Source of the DNA: DATJZH01 sp052146815
Lineage (GTDB): Bacteria; Actinomycetota; Actinomycetes; Streptosporangiales; Streptosporangiaceae
Direction: 5' to 3'
Assembly (NCBI GenBank): GCA_052146815.1
Contig: JBKQMG010000128.1
Location: 1-61,953 of the forward strand
DNA length: 61,953 nucleotides
Position 1 is the stretch's first letter; each line of letters opens with the position of its first letter. Of this stretch, positions 32,893-41,333 are shown piece after piece. The notes under the pieces are model-generated. The model ran no database searches. It was given only the letters and a program-made list of their open reading frames with translations, and was not told the origin of the DNA. The position numbers and the translations under genes are program-made.

Positions 32893-33696
32893 ATGCCTGA
32901 TGCCGTCAGCAGGTTCTCCGGGTTCGCCGCGCAGTACGACGCCGCGCGGCCGAAACCGCCGGCTGACCTGGTCGCCCTGATCAGTCAGTGGGCGGGCACC
33001 GCCGCGCCCGACGTGGTCGACGTGGGCGCCGGCACGGGACTGTCCACGGTCATCTGGGCTGACCGGGCTCGCCAGGTCACGGCCGTGGAGCCGTCCGCCC
33101 AGATGCGGGAGGTGGCGCGGCGCAAGACCGAGGCGACCGCCGCGGCCACGGCCACCCGGTTCACGCTGGCCGACGGGACCGCGGAAGACACCGGCCTGCC
33201 GGACGGCTGCGCGGACATCGTCACCGCGAGCCAGGCGATGCACTGGTTCGACGCCGGGCGGGCACTGCCTGAGATCACCCGGCTGCTGCGGCCGGGCGGC
33301 GTGTTCGCCGCCTACGACTGCGACTGGCCGCCGTGCATCGACTGGCAGACCGACGCCGCGTTCGCCGCCTTCGACCAGACCGTCCGGCGGCTGGAAGAAG
33401 AGCGGGGAACCCTCCCGCCCCACGCCGGGAAAAGGCACCGGGAGACGCTCGCCGCGAGCGGGCTGTTCCGGCACGTGTCGGAGGGCGCCGTGCACGGGCG
33501 GGACGAGGGCGACGCCGAGCGCGTGGCGGCGGTCGCGCTCAGCCAGGGCGGCGCGGTCGCGCTGCTCGCCGCCGGACTGACCGAGGAGGAGATCGGCCTG
33601 ACCGCGGTGCGCGAGATCGCCGCCAGGCGGCTGCCCGGGCCGCGGCCCTGGTGGTGGACCTACCGGGTGCGGCTCGGGGTGCTTGCCGGGAGCTGA
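32893..33696 (+). CDS. Class I SAM-dependent methyltransferase
   Basis: 267 residues. FSGFAAQYDAARPKPPADLV precedes motif I VVDVGAGTGLSTVIWADRAR, then VTAVEPSAQMREVARRK (acidic loop), LADGTAEDTGLPDGCADIVT and SQAMHWFDAGRALPEITRLL, typical of the UbiE/YcgJ-like Methyltransf_11 group. ATG 32893 has a strong RBS (GGGGAAGGAG). Small-molecule substrate unknown. It is followed by a DHA2 exporter with its own promoter. Confidence 0.85.
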   Translation: MPDAVSRFSGFAAQYDAARPKPPADLVALISQWAGTAAPDVVDVGAGTGLSTVIWADRARQVTAVEPSAQMREVARRKTEATAAATATRFTLADGTAEDTGLPDGCADIVTASQAMHWFDAGRALPEITRLLRPGGVFAAYDCDWPPCIDWQTDAAFAAFDQTVRRLEEERGTLPPHAGKRHRETLAASGLFRHVSEGAVHGRDEGDAERVAAVALSQGGAVALLAAGLTEEEIGLTAVREIAARRLPGPRPWWWTYRVRLGVLAGS

Positions 33697-33713
33697 CCGG
33701 CGCCCCGGCGGGA

Positions 33714-33753
33714 GTTAAGTAGTTGCGGTTAAGCAAATTACCGGGGGTAGGGT
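33714..33753 (+). promoter_or_regulatory. Promoter with paired GTTAAG repeats before the DHA2 exporter
   Basis: GTTAAGTA (33714) and GTTAAGCA (33728) are direct repeats 14 bp apart. TTGCGG (33723-33728) and TAGGGT (33748-33753, spacer 19) could be -35 and -10. The -10 ends 8 nt before GTG 33762. The repeats straddle the -35 and could be operator half-sites. The AT-rich patch stands out locally. Confidence 0.45.
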
Positions 33754-33761
33754 ACTGAGAC

Positions 33762-35759
33762 GTGCGGAGAATGAGCCAGGACGGAACGGGCGGCGCGGCG
33801 GGTAACGGCGCGGCGGGAACGAGCACTGGCCACGACGGGGCAAATGGCAGGCCCGCCGTTTCCGCAGCGGATCCGCAGGCCCGCAACGCGGACGGACCCC
33901 GGGGGGACGGGCGGCAGGCGGACGGCCGCGAAGGACGCTACAAGTGGATCGCACTTTCCAACACCACGCTCAGCATGACCATGGCCACGATCGACGCCTC
34001 CATCGTGATCATCGCGATGCCGGCGATTTTCCGCGGCATTCACCTCAATCCGACGGCGCCGGGAAATATCGGCTACCTGCTATGGATGATCATCGGGTAC
34101 CTGCTCGTCACCGCCGTCCTGGTGGTCACCTTCGGCCGGCTCGGCGACATGTACGGCCGGGTGCGCATCTACAACCTCGGCTTCGTCGTGTTCACCCTGG
34201 CCTCGATCGGGCTGTCCCTCGACCCGTTCACCGGCGGCAGCGGCGCACTGTGGCTGATCGGCGGCCGGCTCATCCAGGCCTGCGGCGGCGCGATGCTGAT
34301 GGCCAACTCGGCGGCCATCCTCACCGACGCCTTCCCGGCCAATCAGCGCGGCCGTGCGCTCGGCATCAACCAGATTGCCGGTATCTCCGGCCAGTTCGTC
34401 GGCCTGCTGCTCGGGGGGCTGCTGGCCGCCTGGGACTGGCGGGCGGTGTTCTGGGTCAACGTCCCGATCGGCCTGTTGGGCACCGTGTGGGCGTACCGGA
34501 GCCTGCGGGAGATCGCCGCGACCCGGCGCTCGAGCATCGACTGGGCCGGGAACATCACCTTCGCCCTCGGCGCGGGCATCCTGCTGGCCGCGATCACCTA
34601 CGGCATCCAGCCCTACGGCGGGCACTCCACGGGCTGGACCAGCCCGAAGGTCGTCGGCGGCCTGGTGCTCGGAGCCGCCCTGCTGATTGCGTTCGGCATC
34701 ATCGAGACCAAGATCGCCGAGCCGATGTTCCGGATGGGCCTGTTCCGGATCCGGGCCTTCGCGGCCGGGAACGCGGCGAGCCTGCTGAGCTCCATGGCCC
34801 GCGGCGGCCTGCAGTTCATGCTGGTAATCTGGCTGGCGGGCATCTGGCTGCCGCTGCACGGCTACGACTACATCGTCACGCCGCTGTGGGCGGGCATCTA
34901 CATGCTGCCGCTGACCGCCGGGTTCCTGATCGCCGGCCCGGTGTCCGGCTGGCTGTCCGACAAGTTCGGCCCGCGCCCGTTCGCCACCAGCGGGCTGCTG
35001 GTCACGGCGTGCGCGTTCACCGGCCTCATGCTGCTGCCGGTGGACTTCCCCTACTGGGCTTTCGCACTGATCATCTTCGGCAATGGCGTCGGCTCGGGCC
35101 TGTTCGCATCGCCGAACACTTCCGCCATCATGAGCAGCGTCCCGGCCAGAGACCGCGGCGCGGCGTCGGGGATGCGGTCCACCTTCCAGAACTCCGGCAT
35201 GTCACTGTCGATCGGCCTGTTCTTCTCGCTGATGATCGCCGGGCTGGCCAGTGCGCTGCCGAGCACGCTGTCCCGCGGCCTGCGCGCGCAGGGCGTCTCC
35301 CCCGCCGTGGCTACGCACATCGCGCACCTGCCGCCGGTGAGCACGCTGTTCTCCGCGCTGCTCGGCTACAACCCGATCCGTAACCTGCTGCAGAGCTCCG
35401 GCGAGCTGGGCAGGCTCCCGGCCCGGAACGCCGCTGCCCTCACCAGCCGGCAGTACTTCCCGCACCTGATCTCCGCGCCCTTCCACCACGGGCTCGTCGT
35501 GGTGTTCAGCGCCGCGATCGCGATGTCGCTGATCGGCGCGCTGATCTCGCTGATGCGCGGCCGCCAGTTCTACTACGACGACGGCGCGCCTGGCGCCACA
35601 GCGCAGGGCAACGCCCCAGAGGGCGCTGCGGCCCCGCGCGGGGCAGCGCAGCCTGACGCCGTGCTTGCGCGCGCGGCGGCGCCGGCCCGCGCCACAGCCG
35701 CCGGGCTGCAGGCCCGGCGGCGGCGCACGGTGCGCCGCCGCGCCGATGCGGAACTGTGA
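33762..35759 (+). CDS. MFS transporter, DHA2 (EmrB/QacA) drug-exporter family
   Basis: 665 residues, about 14 transmembrane helices (about 60-600). A hydrophilic Gly/Asp-rich N-terminus of 55 residues and an Ala/Arg-rich C-terminal tail flank the membrane part. MATIDASIVIIAMPAIF is helix 1 with its typical acidic D. VVTFGRLGDMYGRVRIYN is MFS motif A. GGAMLMANSAAILTDAFPAN and IAGISGQFVGLLLGGLLAAW match motifs of the 14-helix antiporters. Expected to expel cationic or lipophilic compounds with protons. The start is GTG 33762 (leaderless); an in-frame ATG at 33771 is the alternative. No regulator gene is adjacent. Confidence 0.93.
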   Translation: MRRMSQDGTGGAAGNGAAGTSTGHDGANGRPAVSAADPQARNADGPRGDGRQADGREGRYKWIALSNTTLSMTMATIDASIVIIAMPAIFRGIHLNPTAPGNIGYLLWMIIGYLLVTAVLVVTFGRLGDMYGRVRIYNLGFVVFTLASIGLSLDPFTGGSGALWLIGGRLIQACGGAMLMANSAAILTDAFPANQRGRALGINQIAGISGQFVGLLLGGLLAAWDWRAVFWVNVPIGLLGTVWAYRSLREIAATRRSSIDWAGNITFALGAGILLAAITYGIQPYGGHSTGWTSPKVVGGLVLGAALLIAFGIIETKIAEPMFRMGLFRIRAFAAGNAASLLSSMARGGLQFMLVIWLAGIWLPLHGYDYIVTPLWAGIYMLPLTAGFLIAGPVSGWLSDKFGPRPFATSGLLVTACAFTGLMLLPVDFPYWAFALIIFGNGVGSGLFASPNTSAIMSSVPARDRGAASGMRSTFQNSGMSLSIGLFFSLMIAGLASALPSTLSRGLRAQGVSPAVATHIAHLPPVSTLFSALLGYNPIRNLLQSSGELGRLPARNAAALTSRQYFPHLISAPFHHGLVVVFSAAIAMSLIGALISLMRGRQFYYDDGAPGATAQGNAPEGAAAPRGAAQPDAVLARAAAPARATAAGLQARRRRTVRRRADAEL

Positions 35760-35836
35760 TCGCCTGCGCTCATCCTGGTCACGGCCGCCGGCGTCCTCTC
35801 CGGTAGACGCATCACCATTCCGGAGGGACAACACCT

Positions 35837-36313
35837 ATGAAGCTTGTACATCTGCGCCGCCACCTGGCGGCCGGGGCAATCGCCCTGAGCGCGGCGGCCA
35901 TGGCAGTGGCCGGCGCCACTGCCGGCTCGGCTGCCGCGGCCGCGGCGCACCCGGCGGCCGCCGCCGCGCATCACCGCTACCCCCGTGTCCTGGTCAACTG
36001 CCGCGGGCACGGGCTGGTGCGGCCGCGCATGTTCGTCCTCGCGTGCGCTGATGCAGATGACTACCTGTCCGCGCTGCACTGGCACGGCTGGGGAGCGGTC
36101 GCGCGCGGCCACGGCCGCGAGTGGCTCGATAACTGCGTGCCGAGCTGCGCGGCGGGCAAATTCCACCGCTACCCGGTACGCGTCGAGCTGTGGCGCCTGC
36201 GGCGGCGGCACCCGGGCCAGCGCTACTACCGGCGGATGACTCTCACCTACACCAAACGGGTACCCAGGGGCTATCACTACCGGCGGACGATAAGCCTCTG
36301 GCCGTCGATCTGA
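35837..36313 (+). CDS. Secreted hypothetical protein
   Basis: 158 residues with a Sec signal peptide: a basic start MKLVHLRRHLAAG, a hydrophobic Ala-rich core, and a cut around AGSAAAAAAHP. The mature part is basic with four cysteines (LVNCRG, LACADAD, NCVPSC), which likely form two disulfides. Motifs include RPRMFVLACADADDYLSALH and a C-terminal YYRRMTLTYTKRVPRGYHYR. I think this is a widespread small secreted actinobacterial family of unknown function. The RBS GGAGGGA lies 9 nt from the ATG. Confidence 0.8.
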   Translation: MKLVHLRRHLAAGAIALSAAAMAVAGATAGSAAAAAAHPAAAAAHHRYPRVLVNCRGHGLVRPRMFVLACADADDYLSALHWHGWGAVARGHGREWLDNCVPSCAAGKFHRYPVRVELWRLRRRHPGQRYYRRMTLTYTKRVPRGYHYRRTISLWPSI

Positions 36314-36315
36314 CG

Positions 36316-36321
36316 TAAGCT
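36316..36321 (+). promoter_or_regulatory. -10 element of the FmdB-type gene
   Basis: TAAGCT ends 6 nt before GTG 36328, just 3 nt after the upstream stop codon. Leaderless arrangement. Confidence 0.5.
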
Positions 36322-36327
36322 GTCGTC

Positions 36328-36546
36328 GTGCCCCGTTACGAATACCGCTGCCGTGCCTGCGGAGACACCTTCGAGCAGACCCGCCCGATGAGCGAGTCCT
36401 CTGCTCCGTGCACGTGCCCGCAGGGCCACGATGACACCGTCAAGCTGCTGTCCACCGTCGCCGTCGGCGGCCGGGCGGGTACTCAGGGACCCGCCCCGCG
36501 CGGCGGCGGCGGCGGATGCTGCGGCGGGGCCTGCGGCTGCGGCTGA
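36328..36546 (+). CDS. FmdB-family zinc-ribbon protein
   Basis: 72 residues. YEYRCRACGDTFEQTRPMSE is the FmdB/CxxC zinc ribbon, with a second Cys/His group CTCPQGH. It ends in a Gly/Cys-rich tail (GGGGCCGGACGCG) that is unusual in its density of cysteines and may bind metal. The name comes from a regulator of formamidase/amide genes, but the actual role is unknown. The start is GTG 36328. Confidence 0.85.
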   Translation: MPRYEYRCRACGDTFEQTRPMSESSAPCTCPQGHDDTVKLLSTVAVGGRAGTQGPAPRGGGGGCCGGACGCG

Positions 36547-36550
36547 ACCG

Positions 36551-36652
36551 CTAGAGCCGCTTCATCTCGCGGAACCGGCGCATGTCGTCCTTGCCCGCGA
36601 GCAGGAGCACTCCGAGAACGGCAGCGGCCGCTGCCAGCATGAACCACTTCAT
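36551..36652 (-). CDS. 33-residue single-span membrane peptide (DUF6893-like)
   Basis: The sequence begins MKWFMLAAAAAVLGVLLLAG, one transmembrane helix, followed by the basic tail KDDMRRFREMKRL. A near-perfect Shine-Dalgarno GGAGGT lies about 5 nt before ATG 36652. Such peptides (short N-terminus, one helix, R/K-rich D-x-R-R-x2-x-M-K tail) recur in actinomycetes and I associate them with DUF6893; this match is from memory. It lies convergent to the fmdB gene. Function unknown. Confidence 0.7.
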   Translation of the reverse strand: MKWFMLAAAAAVLGVLLLAGKDDMRRFREMKRL

Positions 36653-36775
36653 CGTGACCTCCTTCGCCGCGCTTACCGCGCGGTTCCTGCGCTGGGCCGT
36701 GCTGCGCAGTGCGGTGACCCAGTCCCTGCCTGTCTTCCATAGGCGGATGCCGCGGGCCAGGGCCCAAGGTCCCGG

Positions 36776-38185
36776 CTACGCGGAGAACCGCTCGATCTGC
36801 CGCATCTTGTTGGTCGCGTCCAGCGCCGCGACCTTGTAGGACTCCGCCAGCGTCGGATAGTTGAAGACCGCGTCGACCAGGTAATCGATAGTGCCGCCGC
36901 AGCCCATGACAGCCTGGCCGATATGCACGAGCTCAGTGGCTCCCGTGCCGAACACGTGCACCCCGAGCAGCCGCCGGTCCTCCGGCGACACCAGCAGCTT
37001 GAGCACTCCGTAGGAATCCCCGATGATCTGCCCCCGGGCCAGCTCCCGGTAGCGGGAGACGCCCACCTCGAACGGCACGCACTCAGCGGTCAGCTGATCC
37101 TCGGTCTTTCCGATGAAGCTGATCTCGGGAATGGTGTAGATCCCGATCGGCTGCAGGGTGCTCGTCGCGTGCACCGGCTCCCCGCAGGCGTGGTGCGCCG
37201 CGAGGCGGCCCTGCTCCATCGAGGTCGCGGCGAGCGCCGGGAAGCCGATGACGTCCCCGACGGCGTAGATGTGCGGCACCGCGGTGCGGAAGACCTCGTC
37301 GACGCTGATCCGGCCGCGCTTGTCGGCCGTCAGCCCCGCGGCGGGCAGGCCGAGCTCGCCAGTCATGCCCTGCCGGCCGGCCGAGTACATGACCGTGTCG
37401 GCCGGAATCCGCTTGCCGCTGGCCAGCGAGGCGACCGCGCCCTCGGGCCGGCCCTCGACCGCCGATACGGTCTCGCCGAACCGGAACGTGACCGCCAGAT
37501 CGCGCAGGTGGTATTTCAGCGCCTCGACGACCTCCAGGTCGCAGAACTCGAGCATCCGGTCGCGCTGCTCGACCACGGTGACCTTGGTGCCGAGGGCGGC
37601 GAACATCGAGGCGTACTCGATGCCGATCACCCCGGCGCCGGCGACGACCATCGACCGGGGCACGCGTTCCAGGTGGATGATCCCGTCGGAGTCGATGACG
37701 GTGCGCTCGTCGAAGTCGACGCTCGGCGGCCGGGCCGGCACGGTGCCGGTGGCGATCACGACCTTGTCCGCGCTGACCTGGCGCACCCGGCCCTCGGCGT
37801 CGCGCACGTCGATCAGGTGGGCATCAGCGAAACGGGCCGTCCCGGTGAGGATCGCGACCCGGTTGCGGGTGAGCTGGTTGCGGACCACGTCGTTTTCCCG
37901 GCCGACCACGTGCTGGGTGCGGGCGGCCAGGTCACCGATGGTGATTTCCTCCTTGACCCGGTAGCTCTGCCCGTACATCTCGCGCTGATCCAGGCCGGTC
38001 AGGTACAGCACCGCCTCGCGCAGCGTCTTCGACGGGATGGTGCCGGTATTCAGGCAGACCCCGCCGAGCATGTTCGGGCGCTCGACGATGGCGACCTTGC
38101 GCTCGAGCTTGGCCGCCGCGATCGCGGCCTTCTGCCCGCCGGGGCCCGAGCCGATCACCAGCAGGTCGAAGTCGTACACGCTCAC
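36776..38185 (-). CDS. sthA: Soluble pyridine nucleotide transhydrogenase (Si-specific)
   Basis: FAD-dependent enzyme exchanging hydride between NADPH and NAD+. 469 residues, typical length. The FAD-binding N-terminus reads YDFDLLVIGSGPGGQKAAIA. MLGGVCLNTGTIPSKTLREA has a single Cys with Thr in place of the second redox cysteine, which distinguishes SthA from lipoamide dehydrogenases. MVVAGAGVIGIEYASMFAAL is the NAD site, VPHIYAVGDVIGFPALAATS the FAD-ribityl motif. The C-terminal dimer domain has FNYPTLAESYKVAAL without the catalytic His-Glu pair of disulfide reductases. GTG 38185 start (SVYDFDLL). Monocistronic. Confidence 0.95.
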   Translation of the reverse strand: MSVYDFDLLVIGSGPGGQKAAIAAAKLERKVAIVERPNMLGGVCLNTGTIPSKTLREAVLYLTGLDQREMYGQSYRVKEEITIGDLAARTQHVVGRENDVVRNQLTRNRVAILTGTARFADAHLIDVRDAEGRVRQVSADKVVIATGTVPARPPSVDFDERTVIDSDGIIHLERVPRSMVVAGAGVIGIEYASMFAALGTKVTVVEQRDRMLEFCDLEVVEALKYHLRDLAVTFRFGETVSAVEGRPEGAVASLASGKRIPADTVMYSAGRQGMTGELGLPAAGLTADKRGRISVDEVFRTAVPHIYAVGDVIGFPALAATSMEQGRLAAHHACGEPVHATSTLQPIGIYTIPEISFIGKTEDQLTAECVPFEVGVSRYRELARGQIIGDSYGVLKLLVSPEDRRLLGVHVFGTGATELVHIGQAVMGCGGTIDYLVDAVFNYPTLAESYKVAALDATNKMRQIERFSA

Positions 38186-38289
38186 CAGTGTGACTGCGCC
38201 GGCCGCCGTTTGGATAGGCGAGAGGGGGCGGTGATTGCCCCGAAATCATCGCCATTGCCGCGACATCACAGCGCAATGGCCACGGCCAC

Positions 38290-38790
38290 CGGGATGGCCG
38301 GGCCGGGCCGGCCGCTGGCCGCCCCGATCGGGTGACCCGGTCGGTGTCACCGTCGACGACCTCGGCCGTCTTCCCGTCCGGCGCGACGGCGATGGCGTCC
38401 GGCGCCTGGCGGCCCGTATCGCCTGGCCGGCCCGTATCGCCTGGCCGGCCCGAAACGGCGGGGCGGCCCGGAATGCGCCGGCGACGACCGGGGTCACCGT
38501 GTCCGAGCCGAAGCTGGCGACGTAGGCGGTCCTGCCGCCGGGCGACATGGCGAGGGCAAACGGGAACGCGCCCACCCCGATGGTGGCGCGGACCCGGTTG
38601 GTGCGGGTGCTGACGGCGGTGACGGACGCGCCTTACCAGTTCAGCACGGAGAGGGTGCGGCCGTCCGGGGTCAGCGCCAGTGCCTGCAGCGAGGCGCCCA
38701 CGCGGATCGCCCGCCCTGCCCGGCCGGTGGCGGTGCTGATCGGCGTGACCGTGCCGGATCCGGACTGACCACGAACGCGGTCTGCGGCTG
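38290..38790 (-). pseudogene. YncE/NHL-type beta-propeller remnant
   Basis: Three propeller blades can be read only by switching frame. One gives TVTPISTATGRAGRAIRVGA then LALTPDGRTLSVLNW and a stop near 38636. Then RVRATIGVGAFPFALAMSPG and GRTAYVASFGSDTVTPVV. After another shift DAIAVAPDGKTAEVVDGDTD follows. The blades have the usual PDGxTxYV signature. The presence of a stop, frameshifts and a tandem duplication shows decay. It probably belonged to a secreted surface protein. Confidence 0.65.
38411..38446. repeat. Two exact 18-bp tandem repeats
   Basis: GGCCCGTATCGCCTGGCC occurs twice head to tail (38411-38428 and 38429-38446). It lies in the propeller pseudogene, where it encodes a duplicated AGQAIR. 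In-frame slippage product. Confidence 0.8.
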
Positions 38791-38949
38791 CCTGGCCGCG
38801 GCGGCCTGCCGCGCTGCCGCGGCCGCCGGGCCGGCTCGGGCGGCTCTGCCGAATCGCGCCTGGTACTGAGGCTGCGCCGCCCCCCTGTCCCCGCGGCGAC
38901 TGGCGGCGCGGGAGGCGAGAGGGCGATGGCGCTGCGTCCGGCCCGGGCC

Positions 38950-39670
38950 CTCGCGGTCTGGGTGAACACGTCGTTGACGGGCGCTCGGTACTGCCCGCCG
39001 CCAGGGCCACGTAGTTGCCGTCGCTCGGATGCTCCTCGGCGAGGAAGTTCGCGAGCAGGCTGGCGTGCGGCAGGAGGCTGTTCAGGTAGGACGCCCTGGC
39101 GGTGTCGCCGATGAGCTGGCGGTAGTCCTGATTCTCAAAGGAGAAGAGGAAGACGTGCTGGTACCGGGGCACCCTGGCCGCGGGCGGGACGAGCGGGGCC
39201 GGACGGCGGACCGGCGCCGTGACACTGAACCGCAGCCCGACGGCCACGGCATGGTCGTAGCCGACCAGCAAAGCGTAGGGCCCGTCGGCGTTTTTCAGCG
39301 ACGTGCGCAGCACGAGCGAGACCCTGGCCCACCGGGTTCCCGGCGGCAGCAGGCCCGCTGCGCGGCGGTGCGCGGCATCACGGCGGCGCGTCGATCCGGA
39401 CCCGCCGGCCGGGCCCGTGGCAGCGCCGCCCAGCGTCCTCCCGCTGCCCGCGATGAACGCCACCCTGACCTGCGCCCAGCTGGTGCGGGTGCCGCCGAGC
39501 CAGGCCGAGACGCGGAACCGGGTACCGTGCGCGAGGGCCCCGCCCGCGGGACTGCGCAGGGGTATCCGCTGGCTGAGCACCGCAGTGCCGCCCGCTCCCC
39601 CGGCGAATATCTGACGCCCGCCGTCGCGGTAGCGGCCAGCGGGAGGCCGGCGCATAGCGCGACAGCGGCT
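38950..39670 (-). pseudogene. Truncated secreted phosphoesterase (acid phosphatase/phospholipase C-like)
   Basis: From the 5' side a beta-rich domain (SQRIPLRSPAGGALAHGTRF, then WARVSLVLRTSLKNADGPYA) leads to YQHVFLFSFENQDYRQLIGD and HPSDGNYVALAAGST. These are the first two motifs of the phosphoesterase family (ENxxYxxIxG and HPSxxNY). A shift near 39370 interrupts the first domain. After GST the sequence degrades and the metal-binding C-terminal half is missing. The fused propeller fragment follows on the same strand. Confidence 0.65.
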
Positions 39671-39730
39671 GGTTACGCGAGACGGACGGGCCAGACCCGC
39701 ACGGGCGGACCTGGCCCGCACCGCACGTGT

Positions 39731-40291
39731 TTACGGTGCCGTGAGCACTGCGCTGCCGGTGAACTGCGCGACCGCGCCCTTGGCCAGCTCGGCTCCGTTG
39801 GGCTTGCACTTGCCCTTATTCGGGCCGGACTTGACCCTCGCCCCGTAGCCGGCCTCGTAGAGCTGCACGGCTCCGGGACCGGAGGCTCCGGCGAATTTGC
39901 CGGTGCTCCTGCCGCCGAGGACGGTGAAGACAATGTCAGTCGAGAAAGCGAAGTGGCAGGCCTTCGGGCTGACCGTCTGGCGGTTGGTCGGCTTGGCGGT
40001 GACCCGCACGGCCAGGTTCCCCGCCGAGGTCTTGAATGTGTGGGTCTGGCCCTTCTTCGGGGCCGGGCCAGTCGGGGAGAATACGCTGCGGGCACTGACC
40101 AGCCCCTGCCACTTCAGCGGGATGACTGGATTGTTGGCCGTGGCCTTCTTGCCGTGGACTGCGCCGTAGAAGGCCTCGGGGCCGGTGACCGGCTTGCCGG
40201 CGGTGTGGCTGCTCGCCAAGGCAGGCACCCCTGCCGCCAGCACAAGCGCGGCAGCGCCGCCTACGGCCGCGAGCTTCGTTCTGAGCTGCAC
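39731..40291 (-). CDS. Secreted hypothetical protein
   Basis: 186 residues from GTG 40291. The signal peptide VQLRTKLAAVGGAAALVLAA is cut near ALASSHTAG. The mature domain is a predicted beta-sandwich with VNP/WQGLVSARSVF, KKGQTHTFKTSAGNLAVRVT, CHFAFSTDIVFTVLGGRSTG and one more Cys (GKCKPNGAEL), allowing one disulfide. GGGGGC acts as RBS. An in-frame ATG at 40351 would add 20 residues and bury the signal peptide, so it is rejected. The 5' region toward the divergent 40456 gene is strikingly AT-rich. Function unknown. Confidence 0.75.
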   Translation of the reverse strand: MQLRTKLAAVGGAAALVLAAGVPALASSHTAGKPVTGPEAFYGAVHGKKATANNPVIPLKWQGLVSARSVFSPTGPAPKKGQTHTFKTSAGNLAVRVTAKPTNRQTVSPKACHFAFSTDIVFTVLGGRSTGKFAGASGPGAVQLYEAGYGARVKSGPNKGKCKPNGAELAKGAVAQFTGSAVLTAP

Positions 40292-40455
40292 GTCTGCCCC
40301 CTTGTAGGTTGGCCGGCGCAATACACTCCGGATGGAATTCGCAACAGACATGATGAACGGCCCATTCCGCCCTTAATATGTTTAAGCTGCTTATTGTTTT
40401 TGCTCAGGTGACAAACATTTCGTAGGTGTTTTTCTCCGTCAGATCAGGAGGATCT

Positions 40456-41232
40456 ATGTCACCCCTCAGCGGCGAGCGATATTACGCCGAGCTTCAAACC
40501 CGGACGGCGGAGCTGGCCGGGCTGGTCCACGGCGCGGACCTGACCCTGCTGGTTCCCGCCTGCCCGGACTGGACGCTGCGTCAGCTCGCCACCCACGTGG
40601 GCCGGGCGCATCGGTGGGCCGCGCAGATCGTCAGCACCCGGTCCGCCGAGTTCATCCCGTTCCGCTCGGTGCCCGACGGCCGGTTCCCCGACGACCCGGC
40701 GCAGCAGCCGGCCTGGCTGACCGCCGGGGCGGCCCGGCTGGCCGGCGCCGTGCGGGCGGCGGGCGGCGACCCGGTCTGGGCGCTCGGCGCGACAGCTCCC
40801 GCCAGCTTCTGGGCCCGCCGGATGACGCACGAGACGCTCGTCCATACCGCGGACGCGCAGCTGGCCGCCGGTCAGCGGCCCGCCCTGCCCGCCGACATCG
40901 CCGCCGACGCGATCGATGAATGGCTCTGCGTCATCAGCGGGCCGATCTACGGCCGCCCCGACCCCCGCGCGCAGGCGCTGCCGCAGGGCCGGGTGCTGCA
41001 CGTGCACACCACCGACGAGGCGCCGGCGGGCACCGGCGAATGGCTCGTGCGGCACACCGCCGCGGGCGTCAGCGTCGAGGCGGCCCACGGCAAGGGCGAC
41101 GTCGCACTGACCGGCCCTGCGGCCGACGTGCTGCTGGTCCTCACCCGGCGGCTGCCCGCCGGTGATCCCGCGGTGACGGTCTTCGGGGACACCGGGCTGC
41201 TCGCGCGATGGCTGGCCGAGACCGAGTTCTGA
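40456..41232 (+). CDS. Maleylpyruvate isomerase-family, mycothiol-dependent enzyme
   Basis: 258 residues of the DinB-like MDMPI fold (TIGR03083 type). The N-terminal helical bundle carries LLVPACPDWTLRQLATHVGR AHRW in two adjoining blocks, and MTHETLVHTADAQLAAG gives the second conserved His region. A C-terminal MDMPI domain (about 160-258) with VHTTDEAPAGTGEW follows. The family uses mycothiol as a cofactor in isomerisation or conjugation; the substrate here is unknown. ATG 40456 has a perfect RBS AGGAGG. Alone on its transcript, divergent from a secreted protein gene. Confidence 0.85.
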   Translation: MSPLSGERYYAELQTRTAELAGLVHGADLTLLVPACPDWTLRQLATHVGRAHRWAAQIVSTRSAEFIPFRSVPDGRFPDDPAQQPAWLTAGAARLAGAVRAAGGDPVWALGATAPASFWARRMTHETLVHTADAQLAAGQRPALPADIAADAIDEWLCVISGPIYGRPDPRAQALPQGRVLHVHTTDEAPAGTGEWLVRHTAAGVSVEAAHGKGDVALTGPAADVLLVLTRRLPAGDPAVTVFGDTGLLARWLAETEF

Positions 41233-41321
41233 CCAGCGAGACGCCGCTGTGACCAGGTCTCATGCCACGGTGACCAGTCCGCCTGCCGCGTGTGCGAAAC
41301 GACGGCGAAACATGCCCCGAT

Positions 41322-41327
41322 TACCCT
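41322..41327 (+). promoter_or_regulatory. -10 element of the ATP-grasp operon
   Basis: TACCCT ends 6 nt before GTG 41334, supporting that start over an upstream in-frame GTG at 41292. Confidence 0.45.
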
Positions 41328-41333
41328 CATTTC

